A stretch of DNA of 64,000 nt, from the NCBI RefSeq assembly GCF_008086045.1, contig NZ_VSEY01000021.1:1-64000 (forward strand), given 5' to 3'. This document shows positions 16,654 through 25,210 of the stretch, piece by piece (position 1 is the first letter of the stretch; every line of letters starts with the position of its first letter). The translations under genes were made by a program, and so were the position numbers. A model generated the notes under the pieces. It searched no databases, was not told the DNA's origin, and was given only the letters and a program-made list of their open reading frames with translations. This DNA is from Nonomuraea sp. PA05 (GTDB taxonomy: Bacteria > Actinomycetota > Actinomycetes > Streptosporangiales > Streptosporangiaceae).

Positions 16654-17655
16654 GTGGAGTCTCCGGACACTGATTGGACCGACGTACGACTGCACGTCGT
16701 CACCGGCAAGGGCGGCACCGGCAAGACGACCGTCGCCGCCGCTCTCGCGCTCGCGCTGGCCTCCGGCGGCCGCAAGGTGCTGCTGGTGGAGGTCGAGGGC
16801 AGGCAGGGCATCGCGCAGATCTTCGATCTGCCGCCCCTCCCGTACGAGGAGCGCAGGATCGCGGTCGCGCCGTCGGGCGGCGACGTGTACGCGCTGGCCA
16901 TCGATCCCGAGGAGGCCATGCTCGAGTACATGGAGATGTTCTACGGGATGCGCAGGGCGGGCCGGGCGCTGACCAAGATGGGCATCGTCGACTTCGCCAC
17001 CACCGTGGCCCCCGGCTTCCGCGACGTGCTCGTCACCGGCAAGACCACCGAGGCCGTGCGCAGGCGGGGCAAGAACGGCCGCCGCGTCTACGACGCCGTC
17101 GTGCTCGACGCGCCGCCCACCGGCCGCATCACGCGCTTCCTGAACGTCACCAAGGAGGTCGCGGGCCTGGCCAGGGTCGGGCCCATCAAGAACCACTCCG
17201 ACCTGGTCAGCGGCGTCGTGAAGTCCCCCGAGACGGCTGTGCACTTCGTCACGCTGCTGGAGGAGATGCCGGTGCAGGAGACCCTCGACGGCATCGCCGA
17301 GCTGCGCGCCGCGGGCCTGCCCGCGGGTGGGATCTTCATCAACATGGTGCGCCGGTCCCTGCTGCCGCAGGCCGCTCTTGACACGGCTGTCAAGGGCCGG
17401 TTCGACCCGGAGGAGCTCGCGCTGGGCCTCAAGGCGGCGGGCATCACCGACGGCTCGCAGGCCGACGCGCTGGCCGGGGCGCTGGCCGAGGAGGTCGTGG
17501 AGCACGCCCACCGCACCGAGCTGGAGCGCGCCGAGCGCGAGACGCTGGCCGGGGCCGGTCTGACGAGGTACGAGCTGCCGCTCCTGGCCGACGGCGTGGA
17601 CCTCGCCGGCCTGTACGAGCTGGCCGAGAACATGCGCACCCAGGGAGCAGCGTGA
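16654..17655 (+). CDS. ArsA-type ATPase, first subunit
   Basis: A 333-residue P-loop ATPase of the ArsA/GET3 class. The deviant Walker A is GKGGTGKTTVA (about residue 17-27), the switch region contains VVLDAPPTGR (about 150), and there is a helical C-terminal half. The protein lacks the arsenite-binding Cys triad. It overlaps the second ATPase gene by GTGA, so the two are co-translated. Their order before whiB4 and ponA2 matches mycobacterial Rv3679-Rv3680 (BagA/BagB), which form a hetero-complex needed under nitric-oxide and glycerol/aldehyde stress. GTG 16654 is used. It is divergent from the DUF4177 gene. Confidence 0.9.
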   Translation: MESPDTDWTDVRLHVVTGKGGTGKTTVAAALALALASGGRKVLLVEVEGRQGIAQIFDLPPLPYEERRIAVAPSGGDVYALAIDPEEAMLEYMEMFYGMRRAGRALTKMGIVDFATTVAPGFRDVLVTGKTTEAVRRRGKNGRRVYDAVVLDAPPTGRITRFLNVTKEVAGLARVGPIKNHSDLVSGVVKSPETAVHFVTLLEEMPVQETLDGIAELRAAGLPAGGIFINMVRRSLLPQAALDTAVKGRFDPEELALGLKAAGITDGSQADALAGALAEEVVEHAHRTELERAERETLAGAGLTRYELPLLADGVDLAGLYELAENMRTQGAA

Positions 17656-18779
17656 AGAAGCCCGCCAGGCTCGACGTCGACGCCATCCTCGACGACACGG
17701 GCACCCGCATCATCGTCTGCTGCGGCGCCGGCGGCGTGGGCAAGACCACGACCGCGGCGGCGCTCGGCCTGCGGGCCGCCGAGCGCGGCAGGTGCGTCGT
17801 CGTGCTGACGGTCGACCCGGCCAGGCGGCTGGCCCAGTCGATGGGGCTGACCGAGCTGGACAACACCCCGCGCCTGGTCAGCTCGCCCGAGGGCGGCGGC
17901 CAGCTCTACGCGATGATGCTCGACATGAAGCGCACGTTCGACGAGATCATCGAGGCGCACGCCGACCCGGTGCGGGCCCGCCAGATCCTGTCGAACCCCT
18001 TCTACCAGTCGCTGTCCTCCAGCTTCTCCGGCACGCAGGAGTACATGGCGATGGAGAAGCTGGGCCAGCTCCGCCGCTCCGACGAGTGGGATCTGATCAT
18101 CGTCGACACGCCGCCCTCGCGCTCGGCGCTCGACTTCCTCGACGCGCCCGAGCGGCTCGGGCGCTTCCTCGACGGCCGGTTCATCAAGCTGCTGACCGCG
18201 CCCGCCAAGGCGGGAGGGCGCAGCGCGTTCCGGCTGCTCAACGCCGGATTCGGGTTGATGGCCGGAGCGATGACCAAGCTGCTGGGCGCTCAGGTGATCA
18301 AGGATCTGCAGACGTTCGTGTCAGCGCTGGACGCGGTGTTCGGCGGGTTCAGGCAGCGGGCCGAGATGACGTACCGGCTGCTGCAGGCGCCGGGCACGGC
18401 CTTCGTGGTCGTGGCCGCGCCCGAGCGCGACGCGATGCGCGAGGCGTCCTACTTCGTCGAGCGCCTGGCCGAGGAGCGCATGCCCCTGGCCGGGCTCGTC
18501 GTCAACCGGGTGCACGTGGCTCCCGCGTCAGGGCTCTCCGCCGCCCGCAGCGCCGCCGCCGCGGAGGACTTGGAGTCGAGGGGCGAGCACGAGCTCACCG
18601 CGGCCGTGCTGCGGCTGCACGCCGGGCGAATGCAGCTCGCCGCTCGCGAAAGCCGCGAGCAGGAGCATTTCGTCTCGGCCCACCCCACGGTGCCCGTGGT
18701 GCAGGTCCGCGCCATGTCCGAGGACGTCCACGATCTCGCCGGGTTGCGGGAGATCGGGAACCTGCTGGCCACCGCATAG
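17652..18779 (+). CDS. ArsA-type ATPase, second subunit
   Basis: A 375-residue partner ATPase. The Walker A is CGAGGVGKTTTAAALG (about residue 22-37), the catalytic Asp line is VLTVDPARRLAQSMG near 55, and the switch is IVDTPPSRSALDFLDAP near 140. AFVVVAAPERDAMREA near 250 and the C-terminal helices match ArsA proteins. It is coupled to the first subunit by GTGA. The two ATPases differ in their switch (DAPPTGR against DTPPSRS), suggesting division of roles within one complex. A terminator follows 2 bp after the stop. Confidence 0.9.
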   Translation: MKKPARLDVDAILDDTGTRIIVCCGAGGVGKTTTAAALGLRAAERGRCVVVLTVDPARRLAQSMGLTELDNTPRLVSSPEGGGQLYAMMLDMKRTFDEIIEAHADPVRARQILSNPFYQSLSSSFSGTQEYMAMEKLGQLRRSDEWDLIIVDTPPSRSALDFLDAPERLGRFLDGRFIKLLTAPAKAGGRSAFRLLNAGFGLMAGAMTKLLGAQVIKDLQTFVSALDAVFGGFRQRAEMTYRLLQAPGTAFVVVAAPERDAMREASYFVERLAEERMPLAGLVVNRVHVAPASGLSAARSAAAAEDLESRGEHELTAAVLRLHAGRMQLAARESREQEHFVSAHPTVPVVQVRAMSEDVHDLAGLREIGNLLATA

Positions 18780-18781
18780 AA

Positions 18782-18809
18782 GTACGGCCGGCGGCGGCGC
18801 CGGCCGTAC
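18782..18809. terminator. Bidirectional terminator between ATPase pair and wblA
   Basis: A 12-bp perfect stem GTACGGCCGGCG/CGCCGGCCGTAC with a 4-base loop lies between two convergent genes. Confidence 0.8.
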
Positions 18810-18827
18810 GCGGTCGCCGGGCTGGGG

Positions 18828-19124
18828 TCAGCCGGCGATCAGCTCGTTGGTTCGTTCGTACTCTTCCTTGGCCGACTCGAGCAGCTCTCGCCACGAGTCC
18901 ACGTCGGGCCGCCGTCGAAGCAGCGCACGTCGTTCCCGTTCGGTCATGCCGCCCCACACCCCGAACTCGATGCGGTTGTCCAACGCATCGGCGAGGCATT
19001 CAGTACGGACCGGGCAGCCACGGCAGATGAGCTTGGCCCTGTTCTGCGCGGCGCCCTGCACGAACAGGGCATCCGGATCCGCACCCTTACAGGCGGCACG
19101 GGAGGTCCAATCCGTGATCCACAT
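18828..19124 (-). CDS. wblA: WhiB-family iron-sulfur regulator (WblA/WhiB4)
   Basis: A 98-residue WhiB protein. Four Cys at 12, 34, 37 and 43 (C-x21-C-x2-C-x5-C) bind a [4Fe-4S] cluster; the GVWGG turn near residue 54 and the basic RERRALLRRRP tail bind DNA. The wording GAAQNRAK and CLADALDNRIEFGVWGG is typical of WblA/WhiB4. Its place between the ArsA pair and a class A PBP is the conserved wblA (Streptomyces)/whiB4 (Mycobacterium) locus. In Streptomyces WblA represses antibiotic production and switches development; in mycobacteria WhiB4 senses redox. A control role on the cluster in this window is only a hypothesis. Confidence 0.94.
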   Translation of the reverse strand: MWITDWTSRAACKGADPDALFVQGAAQNRAKLICRGCPVRTECLADALDNRIEFGVWGGMTERERRALLRRRPDVDSWRELLESAKEEYERTNELIAG

Positions 19125-19366
19125 TTTTCGACCCCACTCCCCTTAGGTGGTCAGTCGTCATTTGGGGCCGACGGGCGCGGGCGCCGAGCCTCCGTATTCA
19201 GTTGCCGCAGGGAGAACGTACGCAACTACACGTTCGGGCCGACAGACCCCAGAGGACCAATTTCTCGCCGCCATCTTGACCGGGAATGACTAGTCACCCC
19301 CGTCAGTCAAGGCGAAATGGTGTCGTGCTACCGATTCGGTCAGTGTTTCCGCGTACTCTTGGTAGC
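19125..19366. promoter_or_regulatory. Divergent promoter region wblA / PBP
   Basis: About 240 bp separate the divergent starts and no gene is seen. For the PBP gene a TACTCT-like -10 at about 19354-19359 sits 7 bp before GTG 19367, which fits a leaderless mRNA. The left half, in front of wblA, is relatively AT-rich (19245-19330). Confidence 0.45.
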
Positions 19367-21640
19367 GTGCAAGCGCAGCGCAAAGATCGCTCCAACCCCG
19401 TGCTCAACGTCCTGCGGCTCGTCATCGCAGGCGCGGCTGCGGGGGTGCTCGCGGCTGCCGTTGCCCTGCCCGCCGTCGGCGGGGCGGGCATGTCCACCAG
19501 GAGCGCGGTGGACGCACTCAACCTCAAGCCGGAAGAGCTCGACGAACCTCCTCTGTCCGAACGCACCGAGATCTTTGATGCCGACGGCAAGAAGATCGCC
19601 CAGTTCTACTTCGAGAACCGGCAGTCCGTGACCCTCGACAAGGTCGCCCCGATCATGCAGACGGCGCTGATCGCGATCGAGGACTTCCGTTTCTACCAGC
19701 ACGGGCCGATCGATGTGGAGGGAACGGTCAGAGCGCTGCTGAAGAATGTGAGCAGCGGCGGCGTCATGCAGGGTGGATCTTCGATCACCCAGCAGTACGT
19801 CAAGCAGGTGCTGGTCAACAAGGCCGAGACGCCGGAGGAGCAGGCCGCCGCGATCGCGCCGACCGTCTCCAGGAAGCTGTCCGAGTTGCGCAACGCCATG
19901 GCGATCGAGAAGAAGTACTCGAAGAACCAGATTCTCGAGAAATATCTCAACATCGCCTACTTCGGTGCCGGCGCCCACGGCATCCAGGCCGCCGCCAAGC
20001 GTTTCTTCAACAAGTCGGCCGCCGACCTCAACCTCGTCGAGTCCGCCACGCTCGCCGGCGCCGTGCAGAACCCGGCCAGGACCGACCCCAACGTCGGCCC
20101 CGAGTCCCGCCAGCGGCTGCTGGAGCGGCGCAACACCGTGCTCGACCGGATGGCCGAGCTGAAGAAGATCTCCGCAGAGGAGGCCGCGGCCGCCAAGGAG
20201 AAGAAGCTGGGCTACAAGGACGTCAAGGTGCCCGGCGGCTGCGAAGCCAGCAAGTATCCGTACTTCTGCCTCTACGTCCAGTACGAGATCCTCAACAACG
20301 AGGACTTCGGGAAGAACCAGGACGAGCGCAGGAAGCTGCTCCAGCGCGGCGGCCTGCGGATCAAGACCACGATCGACCCGAAGATGCAGGAGGCCGCCGA
20401 GAAGGCGATCAAGAGGTACGTCAGCACCAAGGACAAGCCCGTGGCCTCGCAGGCCATGGTGGTGCCCGGCACCGGCGAGATCAAGGCGATGGCCGCCTCC
20501 CGCAAGTTCGGCGGCAGCAAGAAGAAGAACGAGATGAGCTACAACATCGTGGCCGACGCCGCACACGGCGGCGGCCGCGGGTTCCAGCAGGGCTCGACCG
20601 CCAAGGTCTACACGCTGGCCGCCGCGCTGGAGGAGGGCCTCAAGTACGGCGACGGCTTCCCCTCCCCCGCCGGCTACACCGCCAGCGGCTACAGCTCGTT
20701 CAAGAACTGCAAGAACCAGAACGTCGGCGACCCGACGCACACCGTGCGCAACTCCAGCGAGGGCGGCGGCGGCTTCAAGACCCTGCAGACCGGCACCTGG
20801 GGCTCGGTGAACACGTTCTTCATCAAGCTGCAGGAGAAGGTCGGGCTCTGCGACACGGTCAAGATGGCCAAGAAGCTCGGCGTCAAGCGGGCCGACGGGC
20901 AGAAGCTGTCCGAGGTCGAGACGTTCACGCTGGGGGTCAACGAGGTCGACCCCGTCACGATCGCCAGCTCGTACGCCGTCTTCGCCTCACGCGGCCAGTA
21001 CTGCAAGCCGCTGGCCATCACCGAGATCAAGGACCGCTTCGGCAAGGCCAAGCAGTACAAGCCGAAGTGCTCGCAGGTGCTGGAGGAGGAGGTCGCCGAC
21101 GCGGTCAGCGGCATCCTGTCCGGCGTGTTCACCAAGGGCACCATGACGGACGTCGGCGGCATCGGGCGCGACGCGGCCGGCAAGACGGGCACCACCGACA
21201 ACTACATGTCGGCCTGGTTCGCCGGTTACACCCCGAACATGTCCTCCGCCGTCAGCCTGGGCGACCCGCGCGGCACCTCGGCGCACAAGCTGATCGGGAT
21301 CACCATCGGCGGGCGCTACTACCCGTACGTGTACGGATCGTCCATCTCGGGGCGGATCTGGAAGGACTCCATGCTCCAGGCCCTGAAGGGCGTCGAGCCG
21401 GTCGATTTCCGCTCGGTCGACACCTCGCGCTTCGGCGGCTGCACCGACAACTGCGCGCCCAAGCCCAAGAAGAAGAAGGACGAGGACGGGCCCGACGACC
21501 CGTTCGACATCTTCGACCCCGGCAACAACGGCGACGGCCCGTTCGACGGGCGCGGCGGCGGTGACGACGACGGGCCGGGCGGCGGACGCGGCGGGCGCGG
21601 CGCCGGCGACGCGGGGCCGATCATCACGCCCGGCGGCTGA
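19367..21640 (+). CDS. Class A penicillin-binding protein (PonA2-like)
   Basis: A 757-residue bifunctional peptidoglycan synthase. After a short cytosolic part and one transmembrane helix (residues 12-40), the GT51 transglycosylase domain has the catalytic Glu in AIEDFRFYQHGPIDVEG (about 105) and GGSSITQQYVKQ (about 137). The transpeptidase domain has STAK (Ser nucleophile, about 412), SVN (about 484) and KTGTTDN (about 605). There is no PASTA domain; instead the last 55 residues form a low-complexity tail of Asp, Gly and Pro after a KPKKKKDED linker. GTG 19367 is preferred to an upstream start at 19286, which lacks homology. Position after whiB4 matches ponA2. Confidence 0.94.
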   Translation: MQAQRKDRSNPVLNVLRLVIAGAAAGVLAAAVALPAVGGAGMSTRSAVDALNLKPEELDEPPLSERTEIFDADGKKIAQFYFENRQSVTLDKVAPIMQTALIAIEDFRFYQHGPIDVEGTVRALLKNVSSGGVMQGGSSITQQYVKQVLVNKAETPEEQAAAIAPTVSRKLSELRNAMAIEKKYSKNQILEKYLNIAYFGAGAHGIQAAAKRFFNKSAADLNLVESATLAGAVQNPARTDPNVGPESRQRLLERRNTVLDRMAELKKISAEEAAAAKEKKLGYKDVKVPGGCEASKYPYFCLYVQYEILNNEDFGKNQDERRKLLQRGGLRIKTTIDPKMQEAAEKAIKRYVSTKDKPVASQAMVVPGTGEIKAMAASRKFGGSKKKNEMSYNIVADAAHGGGRGFQQGSTAKVYTLAAALEEGLKYGDGFPSPAGYTASGYSSFKNCKNQNVGDPTHTVRNSSEGGGGFKTLQTGTWGSVNTFFIKLQEKVGLCDTVKMAKKLGVKRADGQKLSEVETFTLGVNEVDPVTIASSYAVFASRGQYCKPLAITEIKDRFGKAKQYKPKCSQVLEEEVADAVSGILSGVFTKGTMTDVGGIGRDAAGKTGTTDNYMSAWFAGYTPNMSSAVSLGDPRGTSAHKLIGITIGGRYYPYVYGSSISGRIWKDSMLQALKGVEPVDFRSVDTSRFGGCTDNCAPKPKKKKDEDGPDDPFDIFDPGNNGDGPFDGRGGGDDDGPGGGRGGRGAGDAGPIITPGG

Positions 21641-21770
21641 GAGGCGCTGAGGCCTCCGCTCACGTCCCGGAAGTCGCGGGGTCGTGGGGGGAGGCCTCGG
21701 GCTCCTGAGGGCGCTGAGAGGCCCTCAGAGGGCGCAGACAAGCGCTCCTGGGCTTACCGCGGCCTAGTTT
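21641..21770. other. Intergenic after PBP gene
   Basis: Short repeats of a GAGGC(G)CTGAG type occur and imperfect hairpins are possible. No gene is seen. Confidence 0.4.
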
Positions 21771-21908
21771 GGCCAGGCGGGCTGAGGCCTTGCTTGGCCA
21801 GGCGGGCTGAGGCCTTGCTTGGCCAGGCGGGCTGAGGCCTTGCTTGGCCAGGCGGGCTGAGGCCTTGCTTGGCCAGGCGGGCTGAGGCCTTACTTGGCCA
21901 GGCGGGCC
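21771..21908. repeat. 25-bp tandem repeat covering a gene 3' end
   Basis: Five full exact-period copies of a 25-bp unit (GGCCAGGCGGGCTGAGGCCT plus TGCTT) begin at 21771, 21796, 21821, 21846 and 21871. A sixth partial copy (21896-21908) lies inside the GatB/YqeY gene and encodes its last residues. The final full unit carries TAC in place of TGC, which creates the gene's TAA stop on the minus strand. Confidence 0.92.
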
Positions 21909-22345
21909 TTGACGGCGGCGGCCACCCGGCCGCCCTCGGCCCGGCCCGCGACCTTCGGGTTGACCGCCTTCATGACCTGCCCCATCGCCTGCGGCCCCGC
22001 GGCGCCCGTCTCGGCCACGGCCGCCTCCACCAGCTCGGCCAGCTCCTCGTCCGAGAGCTGCGCGGGAAGGTACTCCTCCAGCACCGCCTGCTCGGCCAGC
22101 TCCGCCTCCGCCTGCTCCTTGCGGCCCGCGTTGCCGAACGCCTCGGCCGCCTCGCGCCGCTTCTTGGCCTCCTTCGTGAGGACCTTGATGACCTCGTCGT
22201 CGGAGAGCTGCCTGGCCTCCTTGCCCGCGACCTCCTCCACGTTGATCGCGGCCAGTGCCATGCGGACCGTCCGCAGCCGTACCTCGTCCTTGCTCTTCAG
22301 AGAGGCCGTCAAGTCGGCCTTCAGCTTGTCCTTCAATGCGCTCAT
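21890..22345 (-). CDS. GatB/YqeY domain protein
   Basis: A 151-residue YqeY-like protein (family length about 150). LKADLTASLKSKDEVRLRTVRMALAAI at the start (divided by charges), a central Lys/Arg-rich helix, and YLPAQLSDEELAELVEAAVAETGA, GQVMKAVNPKVAGRAEGGRVAAAVK at the end are typical (quoted in parts). It resembles the tRNA-recognition tail of amidotransferase GatB, but free-standing members have no proven role. ATG 22345 has GGAG at -9; ATG 22354 is an alternative. The stop lies in a tandem repeat. It is divergent from the phosphoesterase. Confidence 0.88.
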   Translation of the reverse strand: MSALKDKLKADLTASLKSKDEVRLRTVRMALAAINVEEVAGKEARQLSDDEVIKVLTKEAKKRREAAEAFGNAGRKEQAEAELAEQAVLEEYLPAQLSDEELAELVEAAVAETGAAGPQAMGQVMKAVNPKVAGRAEGGRVAAAVKARLAK

Positions 22346-22425
22346 GCGCTCCATCTTGCCGCCTGCGCGGACCCGTCCGTCGCGGTCCGGCCGATGTCGC
22401 GCCGGAAGTCGGGCATCATGAAGAG

Positions 22426-23319
22426 GTGAGGAAAGCCGTCGCAGTACCCCTGTCCATGCTCGGTCTCGGCCTGGCCGGGCTGGGTTACGCCTCCGTGGTG
22501 GAGCGCAACTGGTTCCGCCTGCGCCGCTTCGACGTGCCCGTCCTGGAGCGCGGCCAGCGTCCCGTGCGCGTCCTCCACCTGTCGGACCTGCACCTGACGC
22601 CGCGCCGCACGATGCTGATCAACTGGGTCCGCTCGCTCGGCGCCCTGGAGCCCGATCTCGTCGTCAACACCGGCGACTCCATCGCCCACCCCGAGGCCGT
22701 CCCCGCGCTCCTGCACGCCCTGGAGCCCCTGCTGTCGCGTCCCGGCCTGTTCGTCTACGGCTCCAACGACCTCTACGCCCCCGTGCCCAAGAACCCGGCC
22801 CGCTACCTGTGGCGCACGTCCAAGAACGACCATCGCCAGCACGTGCCCTCCCTGCCCTGGGAGGAGCTGGGGGCCGGCATGGCGGCCGAGGGCTGGCTCG
22901 ACATGAACAACACCACCGCCCGCGTCAAGGTCGGCGACCTCGACGTGGCCGTCGCCGGCATCCACGACTCCCACATCTCCCGCGACCGCTACGACCTCGT
23001 CGCCGGCCCCGCCCCCGCCGACGCCGACCTCCGCCTCGGCGTCATGCACTCCCCCGAACCCCGCAACATGACCCGCTTCGCCGCCGACGGCTACCAGCTC
23101 CTGCTGGCCGGCCACACCCACGGCGGGCAGCTCTGCATCCCGTTCTACGGCGCCCTCGTCACCAACTGCGGCATCGACCGGGCCCGCGTGAAGGGGCTCA
23201 GCAGGCACGACTCCGCCTGGCTGCACGTGTCCGCCGGGCTCGGCACCTCGCCGTACGCGCCTGTGCGGTTCGCCTGCTTCCCTGAGGCGACGTTGCTGAC
23301 GCTGGTGCCCCGGAGATAA
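22426..23319 (+). CDS. Membrane-anchored metallophosphoesterase
   Basis: A 297-residue protein with one N-terminal hydrophobic helix (residues 3-22) followed by a calcineurin-like phosphoesterase domain. Metal motifs are visible: LHLSDLHLTP (Asp-x-His, about 48), VNTGDSI (about 75), VYGSNDLY (GN(H/D) box with Ser-Asn-Asp, about 110) and LAGHTHGGQ (about 225). This is the YaeI/UDP-2,3-diacylglucosamine-hydrolase-like layout common beside PBPs in actinomycetes. GTG 22426 is chosen; ATG 22456 is possible. The substrate is unknown. Confidence 0.86.
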   Translation: MRKAVAVPLSMLGLGLAGLGYASVVERNWFRLRRFDVPVLERGQRPVRVLHLSDLHLTPRRTMLINWVRSLGALEPDLVVNTGDSIAHPEAVPALLHALEPLLSRPGLFVYGSNDLYAPVPKNPARYLWRTSKNDHRQHVPSLPWEELGAGMAAEGWLDMNNTTARVKVGDLDVAVAGIHDSHISRDRYDLVAGPAPADADLRLGVMHSPEPRNMTRFAADGYQLLLAGHTHGGQLCIPFYGALVTNCGIDRARVKGLSRHDSAWLHVSAGLGTSPYAPVRFACFPEATLLTLVPRR

Positions 23320-23385
23320 AGGCGGTCACAAGCACCTTGAGAGTCCGCTAGACTTTTCAAGCACGCACACGACGGGTGTGTGCAC

Positions 23386-23459
23386 CGGGGTGTAGCGCAG
23401 CTTGGCAGCGCGCTTCGTTCGGGACGAAGAGGTCGTGGGTTCAAATCCCGCCACCCCGA
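23386..23459 (+). tRNA. tRNA-Pro (anticodon CGG)
   Basis: A full cloverleaf is seen: acceptor CGGGGTG/CACCCCG, D arm GCGC/GCGC, anticodon arm CTTCG/CGAAG with loop TTCGGGA giving CGG, and T arm GTGGG TTCAAAT CCCGC, with discriminator A. CCA is not encoded. The 3' part is duplicated at 29492-29536, marking this tRNA as the integration site of a mobile element. Confidence 0.97.
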
Positions 23460-23460
23460 C
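23416..23460 (+). repeat. attL, 45-bp repeat inside tRNA-Pro
   Basis: The repeat runs from the anticodon loop to one base past the tRNA end and matches 29492-29536 at 43 of 45 positions. This copy belongs to the intact tRNA. Confidence 0.88.
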
Positions 23461-23474
23461 AGCCGAATCACAGG

Positions 23475-23514
23475 TCAAGGGCCTGGTTCTCAAGATCGAG
23501 AACCAGGCCCTTGA
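23475..23514 (+). terminator. Terminator behind tRNA-Pro (element side)
   Basis: A 17-bp perfect stem TCAAGGGCCTGGTTCTC with a 6-base loop starts 15 bp after the tRNA. Because it lies on the element side of the att core, it was probably brought in by the element; a second terminator sits after the right att copy. Confidence 0.85.
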
Positions 23515-23538
23515 TCATTTGACCGTCGTTTGACCGTC
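23511..23538 (+). repeat. Putative integrase arm sites, left
   Basis: TTGATCATTTGACCGTC is followed directly by a second GTTTGACCGTC. The first 17-mer recurs with one change (A to G) at 29355-29371 near the right end. Repeated short sites inside both ends are typical arm-type binding sites of tyrosine recombinases; this is an inference. Confidence 0.5.
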
Positions 23539-23680
23539 CGGGGGCACTGACGGGTTCAAACAGGTTTCGCAGGGCACCATGATCTGCCTACCCCCACGCC
23601 GGGCAGGCGCTAGGTCCCCGGAGTTGCCCGGAGTGACAACGTCCGTGTTCGGGGGACACCGCCGGGACGCCTCGGCGGCG
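23539..23680. other. Intergenic left end of element
   Basis: About 140 bp without a recognisable gene between the putative arm sites and the hydrolase stop. Confidence 0.4.
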
Positions 23681-24580
23681 TCAGGCGGCCCCGGCGGTCA
23701 CGGGGACGCGGGCCAGGAACGGCAGGACCACGGCAGCCATTTCCTCGGGCACCTCCTCGGCCAGGTCGTGGCCGGCGTCGAAGACGTGACCGGTGACGTC
23801 GTCGGCCATGAACCGCATCTGCGACTCGTTGCGCTCGCCGATGAAGGCCGACCCGCCGAGTGCCAGCACCGGGATGTCCAGCTTGTGCCGTGAGGACTGC
23901 CGGTTCTGCTCGGCGTCGACGAGCATCGCCCGGTAGATCGAGAGCATCGCGCGGATGCCACCGGGCATGGAGTAGCAGCGCACGTACTCCTCGATCGCGT
24001 CCGGCGTCGCGCTGTCCGGCCGGCTGCGCTCGAATTTGATCATGTACGTGATCACCTCCCGCTCGTGGCCGGCGATCAGCATCTCCGGCACGTCCGGCTG
24101 GAAGTAGAAGCCCAGATGCCACAGGTGCATGCCGCTGGAGACGTTCTCGACGGTGAGCGCGGTGTGGTCCTCGAAGCCGAACCCGGGGAACAGCGCCTCG
24201 GCGAACACCAGGGAGGTGACGCGGCCGCGGTGCCGGGCGGCGAGCTGGTAGCCGATCACCGCCCCCCAGTCCTCGCCGATCACCGCGTAGCGCTCGTGGC
24301 CCAGAGCGCTCATCAGCTCGGCGATGTCGTCGCTCATCGTCGCGGAGTCGTATCCGCCCGCGGGCCGGGCGGAGTCACCGAGGCCGCGCAGGTCGGGAAC
24401 GACCACGGTGTAGTGGGGCGTCAGCTTCGGGACGAGGTGACGCCAGTGGTAGCCGGTCTTCGGCACGCCGTGCAGCAGCACCACGGCCGGCCCGGAGCCG
24501 GCTGTGCGGTAGTGCAGGCTCGTCCCGTTGACGGCGGCGCGGCCGGTGCGGACGAGGTTTCCATCGTGGTCGAACATCAT
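23681..24580 (-). CDS. Alpha/beta hydrolase, epoxide-hydrolase-like (element cargo)
   Basis: A 299-residue alpha/beta hydrolase. VVLLHGVPKTGYHWR near residue 34 has the HGxP oxyanion motif, AVIGEDWGAVIGYQ near 100 has an Asp nucleophile in Gly-Glu-Asp-Trp-Gly, a FxxxLFPGFG cap segment follows, and the late catalytic His is in VFDAGHDLAEEVPEE near 272. It belongs to the same broad group as the chromosomal hydrolase at 6785-7705 but is not close. It lies 51 bp downstream of a TetR gene in the same direction. The substrate is unknown. Confidence 0.87.
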   Translation of the reverse strand: MMFDHDGNLVRTGRAAVNGTSLHYRTAGSGPAVVLLHGVPKTGYHWRHLVPKLTPHYTVVVPDLRGLGDSARPAGGYDSATMSDDIAELMSALGHERYAVIGEDWGAVIGYQLAARHRGRVTSLVFAEALFPGFGFEDHTALTVENVSSGMHLWHLGFYFQPDVPEMLIAGHEREVITYMIKFERSRPDSATPDAIEEYVRCYSMPGGIRAMLSIYRAMLVDAEQNRQSSRHKLDIPVLALGGSAFIGERNESQMRFMADDVTGHVFDAGHDLAEEVPEEMAAVVLPFLARVPVTAGAA

Positions 24581-24631
24581 GGGTCACTCCAAATTATGGA
24601 TCGCTTGATACAGATTTCGGGCGTAAAAAAC

Positions 24632-25210
24632 TCAGTCGAGGGTGGCCAGCGCCACCTCCACGAGCGACTCGAGGGCACGGGCGTCCGGCGTGACCTTCGC
24701 CGAGACCAGCAGGCCGTTGAGGAAGGTGACGAGGAACGCGGCTAGCGTGTGCGGATCGTGCCGCGCCGCGATCTCGCCCCGTTCCGCCGCGACCCGCAGC
24801 ACCTCGGCGATCGCGTCGCGGCTGGCGTCCTGCATGTCGCGCACGATGCGCCTGATCGAAGCGTCCTCCGGCAGGCGCTCGCACGCGGCGTTGACCGCCA
24901 GGCAGCCCCGGCCCTCCCGCTCGACGGCGATGCGGACGCGCCCCGCCAGCATCGTACGGATCGCCGACCGGGCGTCCGCCCCCTCTTGCAGGTCGCGCAG
25001 GGCGGCCGCCGCGAGCGTGGTGCGGTAGTGCTCCAGCGCTGCCCGGTAAAGGCCGTTCTTGTCGCCGAACGCCGCGTACAGGGAGCCCTGCCCGATGCCC
25101 AAGAGCTGGGTCAGGTCGCGCACGGCGGTCGCCTCGTAGCCGCGCGTCCAGAACAGCTCCATCGCGCGGCTCACCGCCGCCTCCGTGTCGAACTCCCGGG
25201 TCCTTGCCAT
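24632..25210 (-). CDS. TetR-family regulator (element cargo)
   Basis: A 192-residue TetR protein. The HTH lies at residues 8-52 (AVSRAMELFWTRGYEATAVRDLTQLLGIGQGSLYAAFGDK, in parts), and the C-terminal domain is TetR_C of the Tsn3/AcrR-like type (CLAVNAACERLPEDASIRRIV). A TGGATCGC octamer occurs both upstream of this gene (25231-25238) and upstream of the hydrolase (24597-24604). This suggests it controls itself and the hydrolase. Confidence 0.9.
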   Translation of the reverse strand: MARTREFDTEAAVSRAMELFWTRGYEATAVRDLTQLLGIGQGSLYAAFGDKNGLYRAALEHYRTTLAAAALRDLQEGADARSAIRTMLAGRVRIAVEREGRGCLAVNAACERLPEDASIRRIVRDMQDASRDAIAEVLRVAAERGEIAARHDPHTLAAFLVTFLNGLLVSAKVTPDARALESLVEVALATLD

